Both the position numbers and the translations under genes were made by a program. The notes below the pieces were generated by a model that did no database searches, was not told where the DNA came from, and saw only the letters and a program-made list of their open reading frames with translations. DNA of 64,000 nucleotides from Ignelater luminosus (lineage: Eukaryota > Arthropoda > Insecta > Coleoptera > Elateridae). Location of the stretch: NCBI GenBank assembly GCA_011009095.1, contig VTPC01006078.1:9341-73340 (forward strand), given 5' to 3'. Shown in pieces: positions 21,261 to 33,690 of this stretch (within the stretch, counting starts at the first letter, position 1; each line of letters opens with the position of its first letter).

Positions 21261-21544
21261 ATTTATTGTAATGCACATTTTTGTATTACAATTTTAATTA
21301 ATTTTATTTTTTCTTATGTAAATCTTTTGTATGGATTGTATATTTGTATGTATGTTTTTTCTTATGTTTAAATTTTTTGTATAAAGTGTGTATAAACGTG
21401 TGTATGTATATGTTATGGTAATAAAACTATGGTTTTGGGACAGACTTTTTTTTTATTGTTGACCCGTCGGTTACACCGGCTGTCGGTTATACCAGCCAAA
21501 ATCTCCCTGGCCCAATTTGGACGGTATAAGCGGCGACCACTGTA

Positions 21545-23291
21545 TATTAATTTCTTGAAATAGACATTTTATTAGTAAGTCCACTTCTACTGCACTAAAA
21601 TTTGTGTTTCTGTTGTTTCTCTCCCTAGTTTCATTCATAAAGTACCACTGATTCAATCGAGTAATTACTTCTTTTTAGTGCATTTAATCAAAATATTTAT
21701 TTTTCAATTATAATTTGTCTTTCCAATAAATCTTAAACATTTTTTCCCATATAAAAACTTTAGCAGATTAACGTTTCGATACAAACCTGGTAACCTTCGA
21801 CGTCGCACAATCTTGCAAGTTTCACAGCTGTTCATATTGTTTTGGAGTGATGTCTGCCGTCTACAACAAGTAGGGGAACCCCGAGTTTTCAGTATGTATA
21901 ACATTGCGATGCAGAAAAAAACACTAGGAAACCCCTCGTACAGTGGCGTAACATTCGTAAGATGCACGCTTATAAAAGTCTTATTTAAGTTAGATATAAC
22001 ATTTTTCATTAGGTAAGAAACTCTCCTATCAACATCGAAAGACATTCGTAGCTTGCAATGATACCACGTATACGGTGTTTACATGCATTTAGAAATAAAT
22101 GCTGTATGTATGAGTATTATCGTGTGTTTATTTTTGTCAACGCTTGTTATTTTATTTGAAACGACCTTTAAAATGTAAAATCTCAAAATTGGTATCTAAG
22201 AATGTCTTAACATGGGATACATTAAAAGGTATATCTGGCCATAGTAACCATTCTATTTTTATGCCTTTTCGGTACCACTGACATTCTAATGTAGTTATAA
22301 AATAGTATCAAAGTGAGTAAGTAACTTGCAAAGGTCAAGGTTTCGATCAGCACAAAAAATGTAAAATCAAATAATAAAGCAGGTACAAATGCAGTCTTAC
22401 TACCCTTTTTATGTCAAACATATTTTTTGAAATGAAAAATCATAAAGATGGCACTAGTCTAAACTTATAGATTTAGTTCTTTAGCCTTATGACAAAACTT
22501 AAAGGTCCGCCTCTGAATTTATTGGTGCACCGGCATATGCGATAACATAACCGATAAGAAACACTTCAATGTGAAAGTTGTTTATCAATCACAGACGTGA
22601 CTGACAACAGTGGAAGTTGGTTTACGGTGGATTTATTTGTTGTCGAGTTTCTGTTGGTTAAGAATTAAAAGCCATGAAGTATTTTGTACATTAAGTGCTT
22701 TGTGTTTCTAACATCTATTTACATAAAAAGGTAATGTACTATGTTTATTTGTATTATGTTTATGAATCTTAAGAATTTTAAAACCGTTTTTAATGAAATA
22801 CCAATGTGATTGTGTTAGTATCTATAATTCATGCATGGAAGTTTATTCCTAAAATTTGTTTTGAACTGTTTGGAGTTAATGATAATGATATTATCTTTAA
22901 ATTGATATAATCCAAAATAAATATACATAATTCTAATTTGCCTTTACAAATAATGTGAAAAGTATTTGCTGAATAGTTAGACTTGAATGATGACTGCACG
23001 ATACTGCAAATAGGATCCTTTAAAATTACATAAAATCAGTCATATACTTAATTGGAAAATAATGTGAACAACACCATTTCAAGTAATTATGTGATCTAAC
23101 GTGGCTGTATATAACATGTGTGTTTAGTTCGTTGTTCAGTTTAAATTATAATTTACAAAGCAAAGTGCATTTAATTTTGTCAGTGATTTGTATCCATGTA
23201 TGTAAACTCCATTTTAAATTGATTGTAGTGCGTAGTTTCGATATGACTCTTTTGTCTAATTCTCGCAGTGTATTTTATGTATTATGTTACA
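21545..23291. other. Intergenic sequence, possible untranslated exon
   Basis: No protein-coding gene recognised over about 1.7 kb. The moderately mixed stretch 22505-22731 ends AAAAAG|GTAATG and could be a 5' exon with donor site, but this rests only on a splice-site-like string. Confidence 0.35.
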
Positions 23292-23293
23292 TA

Positions 23294-25194
23294 CAGTGTG
23301 TCCGAAAAGTATGGAATATTCTATATACCTCAGTAAATATGCATTTTATGGAAAAATGTTTCCTATAAAAGTTGTTTAGTGTTTAGTTTTACATTACAGG
23401 GCAATACCAAATAACTATTTTTTAAAAAAGCAAAAGCGCAACCAATAATGCTTCAATTTTTTTTAATGGGAAGGTATCCCTCTATTGTACTCATTTGATA
23501 GTGAATGTTTTTCTCTTTTCAATGATGCAAAACTTTGATACACTTGCATAAGTAAATTTTGATTAAAACGCAAACAATTGTTTGAAAGTTTATTTCAATA
23601 TTCATCTGTTACGAATTGAAAATTTTGTATAACTACACTCTACAGTTCATAGAAGGTGTTCAAAGTGTCCACCATTCACAGCTTGGCAATAATGAAGTCG
23701 TCTTTCAAATTTGTTTACTGTTCTAATACGGTCTTTTACACTTTCAATATCTTCAGGCATATCGACATAAATCTTATTTTTGAGATGGCCCCACAGAAAA
23801 AAATCAAGTGGACTTAAATCCGGCGAGCGAGCTGGCCATTCTACTGCACCTTTTCTGCCTATCCATCGATAAGGGAAAGTATTATCAAGAAACTGTCGGG
23901 CATTAATTCCGAAATGAGGAGGAACCTCGTCTTGTTGCAACCATATTCTGTTATGGGGTACATCTGGATCTAGTTCATTAGGAAATAGAACAGCTAAAGC
24001 AGGAACTAAGTCAAATCTTAAAAAATCTAGATAAGCATCCGCTATTAAATTATGTTTCCAAAGGTCCCAAAATTTGGGTTCCAATAATTCCTGCCCAGAC
24101 ATTGACTTTCTGCTGATGTTGGGTGTGCCCTTCTACATACTAGCCAGGATTTAGCAAAGACCAGTAGCGCATGTTTGGTTTGTTAATGGTACCATTTAAA
24201 CAAAACGTTGCCTCATCAGTGAAGAGGATATTTTTATGAAAATTTGCATTTTCCTGAAGCCTATGTGTTATTTCTTCGCAGAATTGCGTTCTTCGATCTA
24301 AATCATCTTCTAATAATTCTTGAACTATACAAGGTTTATACGGATGCCACTTCTCCTTTCTTAGAACTTCGTGTGCAGTGGATTTCTTCAAAGTATGTTC
24401 ACGAGCAATTTGTCGAACAGAAACATGTGGATTTTCCAGGACAGTCAACATTATATTCTCACGTTGTTCATTATTTAGAGCTTTAGGTCTGCCCGTTTTT
24501 GGAAGATCTTTGACAGAACCCGTCTCATGAAATTTATGCAAAATTTTACTTACAGTAGATTGAAAAATGGTATTCGGGGTGCACGTTGTTAAACAAATTG
24601 CAAACTTCCTCCCGTGTTCTCCTTCTGTCTCCATATCCCAGCATCATTAAAATTGCGATACGATGTTTTTCTGATAAATAATCCATAGCAAGTTGTATTT
24701 TTGTAACTTTGTTAGCTCACGTTAATCAAAATGCTTAAATTAATTAAACAAATACGTTTTCGCTTCAGTTCGGTTACTAATTGACATTTCTACGACGCAT
24801 TCAATTGTTGCAACAAACAAAAGTGTATCACACCGACCATAATGTGACTAGATGATATGGAAAATTTAAAAGACCGCGTCTGGAAAGGTAACAGATGAAT
24901 AAATAAACTTTTAAGCGTTAATCAAACAATTTTTTACTTATGCCAGTGTATCAAAGTTTTACATCATTGAAAAGAGAAAAACATTCTCTATCAAATGAGT
25001 ACAATAAAGGGATACCTTCCCATTAAAAAAAATTGAAACATTATTCGTTGCGCTTTTGTTTTTTTTTAAAATAGTTATTTGGTATTACCCTGTAATGTAA
25101 AACTAAACACCAAACAACTTTTATAGGAAACATTTTCCATAAAATGCATATTTACTGAGATATATAGGATATTCCATACTTTTCGGACACACTG
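23294..25194 (-). mobile_element. DD41D-type transposon with ~320-bp TIRs, copy A
   Basis: The element is 1,901 bp, begins CAGTGTGTCCGAAAAGTATG at both ends in inverted orientation and is flanked by TA (23292-23293 and 25195-25196). The inverted match extends about 320 bp inward on each side (to roughly 23620 and 24880). The transposase is on the minus strand. A second copy in opposite orientation is at 53062-55023. Confidence 0.9.
23647..24686 (-). pseudogene. DD41D-type transposase, broken (copy A)
   Basis: The likely start is ATG 24686 (MDYLSEKHRIAILMMLGYGD), continuing to NLFNNVHPEYH, then a frame change to FQSTVSKILHKFHETGSVKD. The HTH region is followed by NILFTDEATFCLNG (first Asp), a TAG where copy B has Trp in NPGWYVEG, VNVWAGIIGTQILGPFF, WLQQDEVPPHFG (second Asp) and DLSPLDFFLWGHL (third Asp), with 41 residues between the last two, and the terminal QAVNGGHFEHLL. 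About 17 residues are missing in frame near VKDRIRT. The three Asp are all present, but a frameshift and a stop make it inactive. The N-terminal YGDxxxTxEEVxNLFN part resembles the DUF4817-type HTH of insect transposases. Confidence 0.85.
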
Positions 25195-25196
25195 TA

Positions 25197-25759
25197 TGTA
25201 TGTATGTTTTGTATTAAGTTACAATAGTCGTTCGTAGTTGCATTTTTATTCTTATTTTTGAATACGTTTTTGCTGATAAGCACGTGGTAAAAGAAGCATT
25301 AGTATGTACGTACTTAAATTAAGAAGAAAACAGCTTACTATTTATATTCTCTATTCTATTAGATTTTATGTAACTGTGACCTACCAGGTTATCGTTGAAT
25401 TTAACATTATTTTCTAGATAAATCTTTTAAAATCCTCGATAATATTCGTGGTAAATTGGGGATAGCTAAACAGTGGCGGGAAAAAGTCTTGCATCACTAA
25501 AAATTTCGATAAAAATTTATTTCTAAGTACACAGTTTTCAAATATATTTTAGTCATTCGCTCTCTATAAAGTATAACACAGGTAAAAAAAACCAGCAGAA
25601 GTTTTGATTAAAAAGGAATATAATTGAAAATCAGATTTATCTCCAATTACAAAATTATGTAGTAGATAATATAAAAAAGAAAAGAAACTTCAAAATTATA
25701 CAATATAGTACTTAAATCTAAACTATTGTTAATATTTGATTAGCCAGTTCTTGTTGTTC
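25197..25759. other. Intergenic sequence
   Basis: AT-rich; no gene seen. Confidence 0.5.
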
Positions 25760-26400
25760 ATAAAGAATTTGAATGCTTTTGGCATAAAATCCTCCAGTTT
25801 CCCTAACTTTTTCAAAATTCAGTATACCAAGCTTGAACTAGCAGTTTGATTAATTCCGTTTTTGTTGTGAATTTTCTTTAGATTTAATGCATGCTATCCT
25901 TTACCATAAGTTTTCTGTAGGACTCAAATTTATTGATGATCATCCATGATATTAGATTTGCCCTACGGCAAGGTGCATTATCATCCTGGAATATTAAACC
26001 CTCTTCTCTTAACAAGTCTTTCCAACTATGCATCATTTTATTTTGCAGTGCTTCAAAGGACTTTGTGGAATTCCTCATCCCAGATACGATATACCAGTCA
26101 ACCAACCCAAACAACAAATAGGACTTTCTGCCACTGCTCCATGGTCCACTTTTTGTTATTGTTAGCTCACTGCAGACAAAAGCGTCTTTGTTTCTAAGAA
26201 ACTAGTGGCAGAGGTTTGTTTACAATTTTTTTTGTTTTAGCATACTCTCTGGTAACTAGAATAACTGAAGACTGATTACACTAACTTTGACGGCTATTTC
26301 ACCACTTGAAACACCTTCTTTACAAAGAAAAATAATTTCCCATCGCTTTTGATCTATATAATGTTGTTTGTTTCTTCTGGGACACCATTTTGCAACTTCT
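25760..26400 (-). pseudogene. Dead Tc1-like transposase fragment
   Basis: Minus-strand blocks in order: CPRRNKQHYIDQKRWEIIFL (about 26390), KKWTMEQWQKVLF (about 26140) and then HSWKDLLREEGLIFQDDNAP (about 26030-25960) with the second catalytic Asp in DDNAP. This is the Tc1 order (HTH, W-x3-QW-x2-VLF, DNAP). Many stops and missing segments, including the region for the third acidic residue, make it a fossil. No terminal repeats found. Confidence 0.7.
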
Positions 26401-26938
26401 GATAAAATTAATAAGTCAAATGAATCTTTAAAGTTATTACAGGGCTTATATACTTATATGATTGGGCTTATTGATAGTAGTTAGTCTTAAGTTAACCTGG
26501 CGTAAGCTTTCTAGAAAAATAGACACTTCCTAGAAATAACCATACAGAGAATCTCCTGTCAGTAGCATGCGATTTTCAAAATTATATTGGAAAATAAAAT
26601 ATCAGAAATTAAAATCAGACACTTCAGTATTTTGCAACAACCTGTTTTACTCAAAAACCACACCCTAGAAAAAATATTCTTCTGCTAGATTGAATATAGA
26701 TTTTCAAACTAATAAAATCATCCATTTTTGTAGTGGTGCAACATATTTGTTATTATATTTAGAATTACTAGATTGAATTTAAATAAACTAAAGAAGAGAT
26801 GATGTAACGAAATTGAAAAAGCAGAAGTCGATGTCTAAATAATTTGGTGTCTTCGATATAGAAAATAGTTAGTAACCCGTCGAATTATTATTTGCCAAAA
26901 CTCATCAAAAACTTTTTGAGAATAAAATAAAACTGTTG
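26401..26938. other. Intergenic sequence
   Basis: No gene or repeat recognised. Confidence 0.5.
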
Positions 26939-26940
26939 TA

Positions 26941-27769
26941 CAGTGTGGTCCAATTTCGATGGGATTAAATGGGTAACTTTCTTATTAGCGCAGATAAATA
27001 AAATCAGCTTAGGTACTTTTGCTCTCTTTTTTCATACTTATTTCATTACCGTTGCCAGAAATAAGCTGCGGTCTTTTGTTTTTTCCCTAGAGAGAAAAAG
27101 TGAAAAATGGCCGATTTCTTCATTTTGCTGTAACTCCTTTATCTTCGAAGCTAGAACAAAATCCTTTGACCATTGTTGAGGCACTTTTTAACGTAGAATT
27201 CAATACCGTCAGTCGTTGTTTTCTAGTCCTTTCCATAACTGCACTGTAACTCAAAGTTGAATTTTCTAAATGGGCTGATTTCTTTAATTTGCTGTAACTC
27301 CTTTATTTTCGAAGCTACAACAAAATCATTTTAGCATTGTTGAAGCACTTTATAACGTAGAATTCAATGCCGTCAGTTGTTTTTTTCTAGTCCTTTCTAT
27401 AACTGCGCTGTAACTTAAAGTTTAATTTCTTGAATGGTCCATTTACAAATTCAACTTTGAGTTACAGCGCAGTTATGGAAAGTACTAGAAAAAAACGACT
27501 GACGGAATTCAATTCTACATTAAAAAGTGCCTGAATAACGCTTAAATGATTTTGTTCTAGCTTAGAAAATAAAGGAGTTACAGCAAAATGAAGAAATCGG
27601 CAATTTTTCACTTTTTCTCTCTAGGGAAAAACAAAAGATGGCAGCTTATTTTTGGCAACGGTAATGGAATAAGCATGAAAATAGATGTCACAAGTACCTA
27701 AGCCGTTTTCATTTATCTGCGCTAATAAGAAAGTTACCCATTTAATCCTATCGAAATTGGACCACACTG
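26941..27769. mobile_element. Foldback MITE, 829 bp, with an internal tandem duplication in one arm
   Basis: Both ends read CAGTGTGGTCCAATTTCGAT in inverted orientation and are flanked by TA (26939-26940 and 27770-27771). The arms of about 330 bp match throughout. The left arm is longer because a segment of about 165 bp (from TGCTGTAACTCCTTTAT to AACTCAAAGTT) occurs twice in tandem (about 27108 and 27275). No coding capacity. Confidence 0.82.
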
Positions 27770-27771
27770 TA

Positions 27772-30182
27772 CTCATTATATCCTTAATTTATTACAGGTT
27801 GGTGCGTTTCTATATACCGGGTGTGGAGTTTCAAACCAGTACATAGGACAATTTTATTATTAATTTATTTTGCTAATTCTGAACATTTCTTGGTTAATTT
27901 ATTAGTGCCATATTGAGAGGGAACTTCTACCCTATCGATGGATACTATTAACTTCCCTATAGGTTCAGTTGGGGAGCAGGAATTACAAAAATCTGAATCC
28001 CCATGTCCTATGTACGGGTTTAAAACTGCACATACGGTATGTACATAATCGTCAGTCTTCATCTAACGTTTCTATTAGCGATGATCTTATAAGATCAGTC
28101 TGCTTATTTATTAAAACTATTTGTAAATATTTGTGTCCGTAAATTTCGAAAGCTTTTAAAGCATCAATTTCTGTTTGTTATTGCAAAAGTGTAAAAACGC
28201 CATATGATTGTTTGATGTCGTAAGATGGTTGCACATTTCCATTGTAATTACCTGCAGCATTATTTAGCATTCATTTTATTTATTTTTATCTAAGCTTTCA
28301 TCTTTCGAAAGCTGTTTGTTTTCTTTAAACTGTTCTGTTTCTAAAGGTACTCATTCTTAGTGTTTTGCCTGCAAAATGCAGCATCATCTTCAACGTATTC
28401 AAAAGATAGTTTTATTGCAGAATATTGACAGTATTACCATACCAAAAATATTACTATTTAAATCCTAAATGCATTAAGTATACTGGAAAATACAGTTATT
28501 CTTAATGTTCTACAAAGTGAATGAAAAAGTAAAATATATTGGCTATCAAGAGATCAGGACCAGGAACGTGTTTAGAACTATTAACATTTTAAAACTGTTG
28601 AACAACACGTTCTCAAACAAAAACCGTCATATTATTCAATCCGTAAAAATCTACGGTACTCTATATTTCATTATCTACACCACAAATAAACTCAAGTGCA
28701 ATGTTTATAGAGATTACTTTGAAAGCAGTTTCAAAATAATGAAATTAGATGTATTTTAAATGACAACAACGTAGTTTCTGCTAATCTCTATCATTCTACA
28801 CTTAAATCATTTTACTGGTCTTCATTAGTTGTCCTGGAGTCATAAAAGAAGGTTTCAGAAATAAGACATCAAAACAGCTATCTACCTTTCGGATCATGTC
28901 ATGTTTGTATTGTTGATGTTTCGACATTTTGCTTTTGATGCTTATTTTTATTTGCTTCACGCTTTCTTTACAAACGAAAAGATGATGCTACAGTTATATA
29001 AAAAGAAAATAGGAAAGCCTAACAGTGCACTAAGAATCAAATATAATGCAGCAAGCATTTCTTAATGTCGGAAAAAAAAGGAAATCATGGTTAACCTGGA
29101 TAATACTTGCATTGCTACCTTTTCTCAATAAAACTTTGAGACAGGTCTACAAATCTATGGTCAAAACAGGGTGAAAACAAAGAACCTTTTTGGGAACACA
29201 ATATGGTTTAAAGAATAACATCACTAAGTAGTTATACATCAACATGCAATGTTAATTTTAACTTACTGGTTACTAATCTGGTGACATAAAGCTAATACTA
29301 GTATGTGTAAAAGCAAGTTAAGTAAACTTTAACGTTTATCATTTCATCATGTTACAACAATCCACATAGCAGCTATGAGGCACTGTTGAGTCTCTCTTCA
29401 TACATTTAGTCCATTTAGCTAGATGTGAGAGATGAGGTCTTGTCTGCAGTCCGCAGACTGTGGCTAAATCTATTTGAAGAAATAATTTGTAACAGAAAAC
29501 TTCGAAATAAGCACAAAACTGTTTATTAAAAATAGTTAGATGAAAACATTTCAACAGATTTTGTAACTTGATTATCCAAAATTGGAGACAAGGTAAATAG
29601 AAAATGAAGTTAACTCGACACCAAACTGTACAGTACCAGATGGTTCAAAAAGTGGAGAATAGATTAGATCATAGGTTGTAGAGATGGACACAGAAAAGTC
29701 TAAGCTACTTTGCAACCATTTGGAATAATTAACGGGTATTTAGGATATTGTGATCTAAGAAGAAACCAATTTAATATGGAGTTGGTTGGTTATTTGGTAT
29801 GCTGTATGGTAGAGGAACTATTTCTGACATGCTATTTAAATGAAAATTGATGGCAATAAAATGCTCAGATATTTTAGAGCTTTGTTGATTAAAAACAGAG
29901 GAAATTTTACTTTTAGACATTTTTAAAGACGGGTGAGTACTTGCAGCGGACATAAGATGCACGATAAGATGATAATGATACCTTTGGAAATATCTTCTAT
30001 CATTAGCTAGTTTTAGCTCTTGGAAAGTCAATTACAAGTTAATTACTAATGAAATATTGAAGATTATATATTAATTAAATTACCATTCAGGGCAAAATAT
30101 TTTACTTTCAGTACAGTATATTTGTATTTTTTGGGCACGGAGCTCTAGCTCTATTGTTTTTTATTCTAAAGCTATGAAAGTA
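27772..30182. other. Gene-free stretch of about 2.4 kb
   Basis: Short frames exist (for example 28505-28759 on plus, 29771-30031 on minus) but none shows a recognisable family, and base composition is the AT-rich background. Confidence 0.5.
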
Positions 30183-30676
30183 TATGCTGTATGTCCATTT
30201 TACGAGTCCTCTCTTGAATGTTTGAGAATAGGCAACACGTCTTACAATTCAGAGCCGGCTTTTCTTTAAAAAGTTGAACCCTTGTTAATTGAACCATAGT
30301 TTGCTCTGAATTTAAAAACTAACAAAAGTCAACTGTTTGACATTTGTTTGGTTATATTTTCCGATTAGCTTTTGTACGAAACTGTTCATTTTGTTTACTT
30401 TCTTTTCGTTAAATAAGTTTTCTTGTTTATTATAAAATTCCTAAAGTTTTATAATATTTATAATTATTGTGTTTCCTAAAAAGGCAAATCTTATTTCTAA
30501 CTAGCATAAATTGAAGAATTTTCACATAGACGGGTATTTTAGAAAACAAAACTATACGAACATGATCCATTTTGTTTTTTAAATATGTAATTATACAAAG
30601 ACATCTCTAAATTGTAAGACCTTTTGCCTATTCCCAAACATTCAGGGGAGAACGCATAAAAGGGGCATACTGTATA
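30183..30676. mobile_element. Putative MITE with inverted ends
   Basis: GAATGTTTGAGAATAGGCAA at about 30218 and its inverted partner TTGCCTATTCCCAAACATTC at about 30627 lie in matched termini of roughly 65 bp (also GTATG-CC-TTTTA near each outer end and TCTTACAATT further in). Target duplication was not resolved; TATA strings lie at both ends. Confidence 0.6.
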
Positions 30677-32112
30677 TAATTTGGAATCAAACGAATATGA
30701 AAATTAGAAAACAAGTAAAAATCGTTGTTTCAAATGAATTTTATTAAGGTTACACAAAAAATTTGTTAAACTCGCTTACGAATATAGTAGTAAGAAATCA
30801 TATATTGCAAATCAATTTTTTATTAGGGATTGGAGTGTGACGCGAATTGAAGTGGGTCATGATGGGTCATGGTCTCCGTGAATGGGCAAGGAAAAAATAA
30901 TATTCGTGTAAATGGGCGTGAACGTGAGCTAAACAAAATTATTAGTTCACAATAAATCACGAAAGTATTTGGGTCACGTAACTTACCATAAGTAATGAAT
31001 CATAATGTCCAAAACTGAATTAAAATATTGCTTACCATTTTACATACGCCCTAGCAAGTACGGACGTATGAGAAACGATGTACCCATGAAAGCAATGGTA
31101 CATACATTTGGGCAAGCATGTGCACAATAGAGAAGAATAAAATTGCAAAGAGTGACAAAATAATGAAAAATAGTAAAATACTAAGAATTTCTTGAACTTG
31201 AACCCTATATTAAGTAATTTCACCTACGGAAATGTAGTGACACGGTCATTTTCTGACTCATGAGAATTTGGTGATCTATGTCCAAGCGCCCACCAAAGTA
31301 ACATGACATATGATCTGACGCGTGATCTGACGAATGATCTGCAAACAAACCACTGCACGCCCATCGAACGGATATGACGAGATGTGACTCGTAACTCGTC
31401 ACGTCAGCGTCAGACGAATGCAGCAGGTTCCACTTTTGTCTGATGTCATTCGGAAATATCTCGCAGAGTTGCGTACATTTCAGTTTCTGTTTTAATAGTT
31501 AATAGAGGAAAATCAGTGTATTTATGATTTATGATTGAAATCGTTCTGGGTACATCGTTAGCTCTCTAAAAACGTTAAAAGCACCACGTTGTTTTACATT
31601 AACACGCCAATGAGGGTGAATCCAGTAACGTCGTTTAGCTTCAATCAGACAGAACAGACTTCAATCAGTGCAGTAGGCGTTAAATCACTTACAAGTTACA
31701 TCGATATCATATCACTGTCATATCAGAATCAGATCATAGGTCATGTTACTTTGGTGGGCGCTCGTCCTATGGGGATCTCTTGATCCATGGAGTCTTGTGA
31801 TTTCTGAAAATCGGAAATTTCGTAAGTCATGGAAATCACGAGCTTACAAGCCAACGTGAGTGGGTTATAACTAAAGATAGCCAAAAATCTTTTATGTACT
31901 ATATTCTTAAGTAATTTTAATAAATGTTTCCTGTAGTCCTAATAAAACTAATTAAAAGGAAATGGTTTTCATTCGTATCATTTCTGTTTTTAATTCCGAA
32001 TGTAATATATTTTTATAGGTTTAAAATCAACAACTAAGGAACCAAAACTCGAAGCCTAAAAAATAGAACAGACTGTATACCAGATATCAGAATCTTGGTT
32101 TTAAAAATGTAG

Positions 32113-32145
<33 letters not shown>

Positions 32146-32530
32146 GCACTCTCTTCTTTGTAGCTTGTTGGTATACTAATCATGACATTTGATGCTGCAA
32201 GGATTAATTCTAGCTTGACAGAAACGTTCACCAAGAATAAAGATCTCTAATTGTAGGAAATAAATAATAAAAAATCTATAATCCCCATGGGTACAATAAT
32301 TTTGGTGAATGTTTTATATTTATTAATATTCTTTTCAACCACTGTATGAAAATATTTTTTGTAGGTGACGGATATTAATTACATACAAACACAATGCAAA
32401 ATGTGCTTGCCAATAAAAACCTTCATTCAAAGCTTCTGTAGAAATTTTTACCAATTTCATTAAGCATATCAGAAATAAACGCAAGTAGCAATACGAAACC
32501 TACAATCTTTATGAATTAAGAAATTACATT
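30677..32530. other. Gene-free stretch with a small inverted repeat pair
   Basis: GCGCCCACCAAAGTAACATG at about 31286 recurs inverted at about 31741, with GATCTGA-type motifs on the inner side of both; the arms are short and diverged and could be two copies of one repeat. Otherwise nothing recognised. Confidence 0.45.
32115..32145. repeat. (TTA)n microsatellite
   Basis: About ten uninterrupted TTA repeats. Confidence 0.9.
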
Positions 32531-32532
32531 TG

Positions 32533-33690
32533 TTACACTGAGACTAGTGACAGTACAACTTCAACAGCATCATCCATACTTCCAACTAAGGCCAAACGTT
32601 CATTAAAGAAGAAACAAATTTCATTTCGGTAAACAAAAGTTACAAAAAGGGGTTTTGATGAAAAACCAATAAGATTTATTATAAGAAGTATGTCACCAGT
32701 ATTCATAACATGACACCAAAGCTTGATTAATACTTGAAGGTATAGATATAAATCGATGATGAGTACCAAAACATGACTATGAGCAATAGAACTGCAACTC
32801 TTTAATTGTAGTTTTGTTTGCACCACAGCAGAATTTGGTCCTCTAAAAAAGGAGCTTTTTGGGGGTAAATTGCTACTGAATAGACCAAGATTTAAAACGA
32901 CATTCTGTTGCAATGCCATGCAGAAAGTTTGAGAACTCATTCCTTTGATAGGTTTGGATGAAGTTAATAAATCTTCCTGTTTAGACAACAAAAAGATGCT
33001 TGCAACTGCCACAGATAACGGCTCAAATCTTGTGAAACGATTTAAAAAGTATGGAAACGTCTTCAATGAGATTGCTTCACACGACTCAACTTCTAATTTT
33101 GACGAAATAGATGAAGAAATTGAAGAAATGTCACCATAATTTGTCAGTGTAGCTGATTCAATTGAATTAGTAAGTTTAACTTATGAATTCTTTAGATTTT
33201 ATCAGAACATTTACCATGTGCGTCGCACACTATTAATTTAATTGCTACTACGTACTACAACAATAAAGCACAAAGACCTAAATCAGCAAAGATAATTCAG
33301 CAAGTTTTGGGCCACACTTTGAGTTATCATTGTGCGACTTGATATGATTCGACATATGATGCCATAAAAAAAGATTTCGCCGACTAAAGGAAGCTTTGTG
33401 ATAATTACTCATACCCAGGTTCAGTGAAAATGGTATATCATTGTTAGAAGAGTACGTTAAAATCATGAAATCACTTGAGGAAACACTCGATTTTCTCCAA
33501 GGAGATCAAAACACATACTAGGGTAGCTTCTTCCACGTATTGCGTCGATGCATACAAAAAAATACAATTGTTGGGAGGTATTAAACAACTATCTAAGCCT
33601 CTAGATTCTATTTTAGAATTGATACAAAGACTATTCAATACAATCTTTAAGCTGCAATCTAAAAGTGCTATCATAGCTGCAGTGGTTTAG
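32533..33690 (+). pseudogene. hAT-type transposase fossil
   Basis: The plus strand contains LATATDNGSNLVKRFKKYG (catalytic-region block TDNGSN), then a diverged stretch, then LPCASHTINLIATTYYNNKA (the CxxHxxNL block typical of hAT), IIQQVLGHTLSYHCAT, YDSTYDAIKK, ETLDFLQGDQNTYYG in pieces and HVLRRCIQKNT. Blocks are in the right order for a BED-type hAT transposase but are split by many stops and frame changes. No terminal repeats or 8-bp duplication found. A long minus-strand frame over 32533-33066 is a shadow. Confidence 0.72.

Larger units (their letters stand above)
19372..21542 (+). mobile_element. pogo/Tigger-type transposon, nearly complete, 2,171 bp
   Basis: Termini are CAGTGGTCGCCGCTTA inverted at both ends, flanked by TA (19370-19371 and 21543-21544). 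The 5' leader contains several GGATATAT/GGTTATACC-type palindromic motifs (near 19395, 19410, 19496, 19528 and 19570) echoed at the 3' end (21466, 21481), plausible transposase binding sites. The transposase gene occupies 19829-21260 with two single-base frame disruptions. Confidence 0.9.

Noticed and set aside
22505..22731. Possible 5' untranslated exon with a GTAATG donor
   Set aside because: Only one splice-like string supports it; no partner exon could be identified.
31283..31765. Inverted pair around GCGCCCACCAAAGTAACATG as a full foldback transposon
   Set aside because: Matching arms are short and the outer parts do not align, so only a diverged repeat pair is supported.
32115..32145. 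Trinucleotide repeats (also near 48080 and 49252) as possible CRISPR or satellite arrays
   Set aside because: They are plain microsatellites without spacers; no CRISPR-like structure occurs and the sequence is eukaryotic.
32533..33066. 177-codon minus-strand frame
   Set aside because: It is antisense to the hAT fossil whose TDNGSN and CxxHxxNL blocks are on the plus strand.
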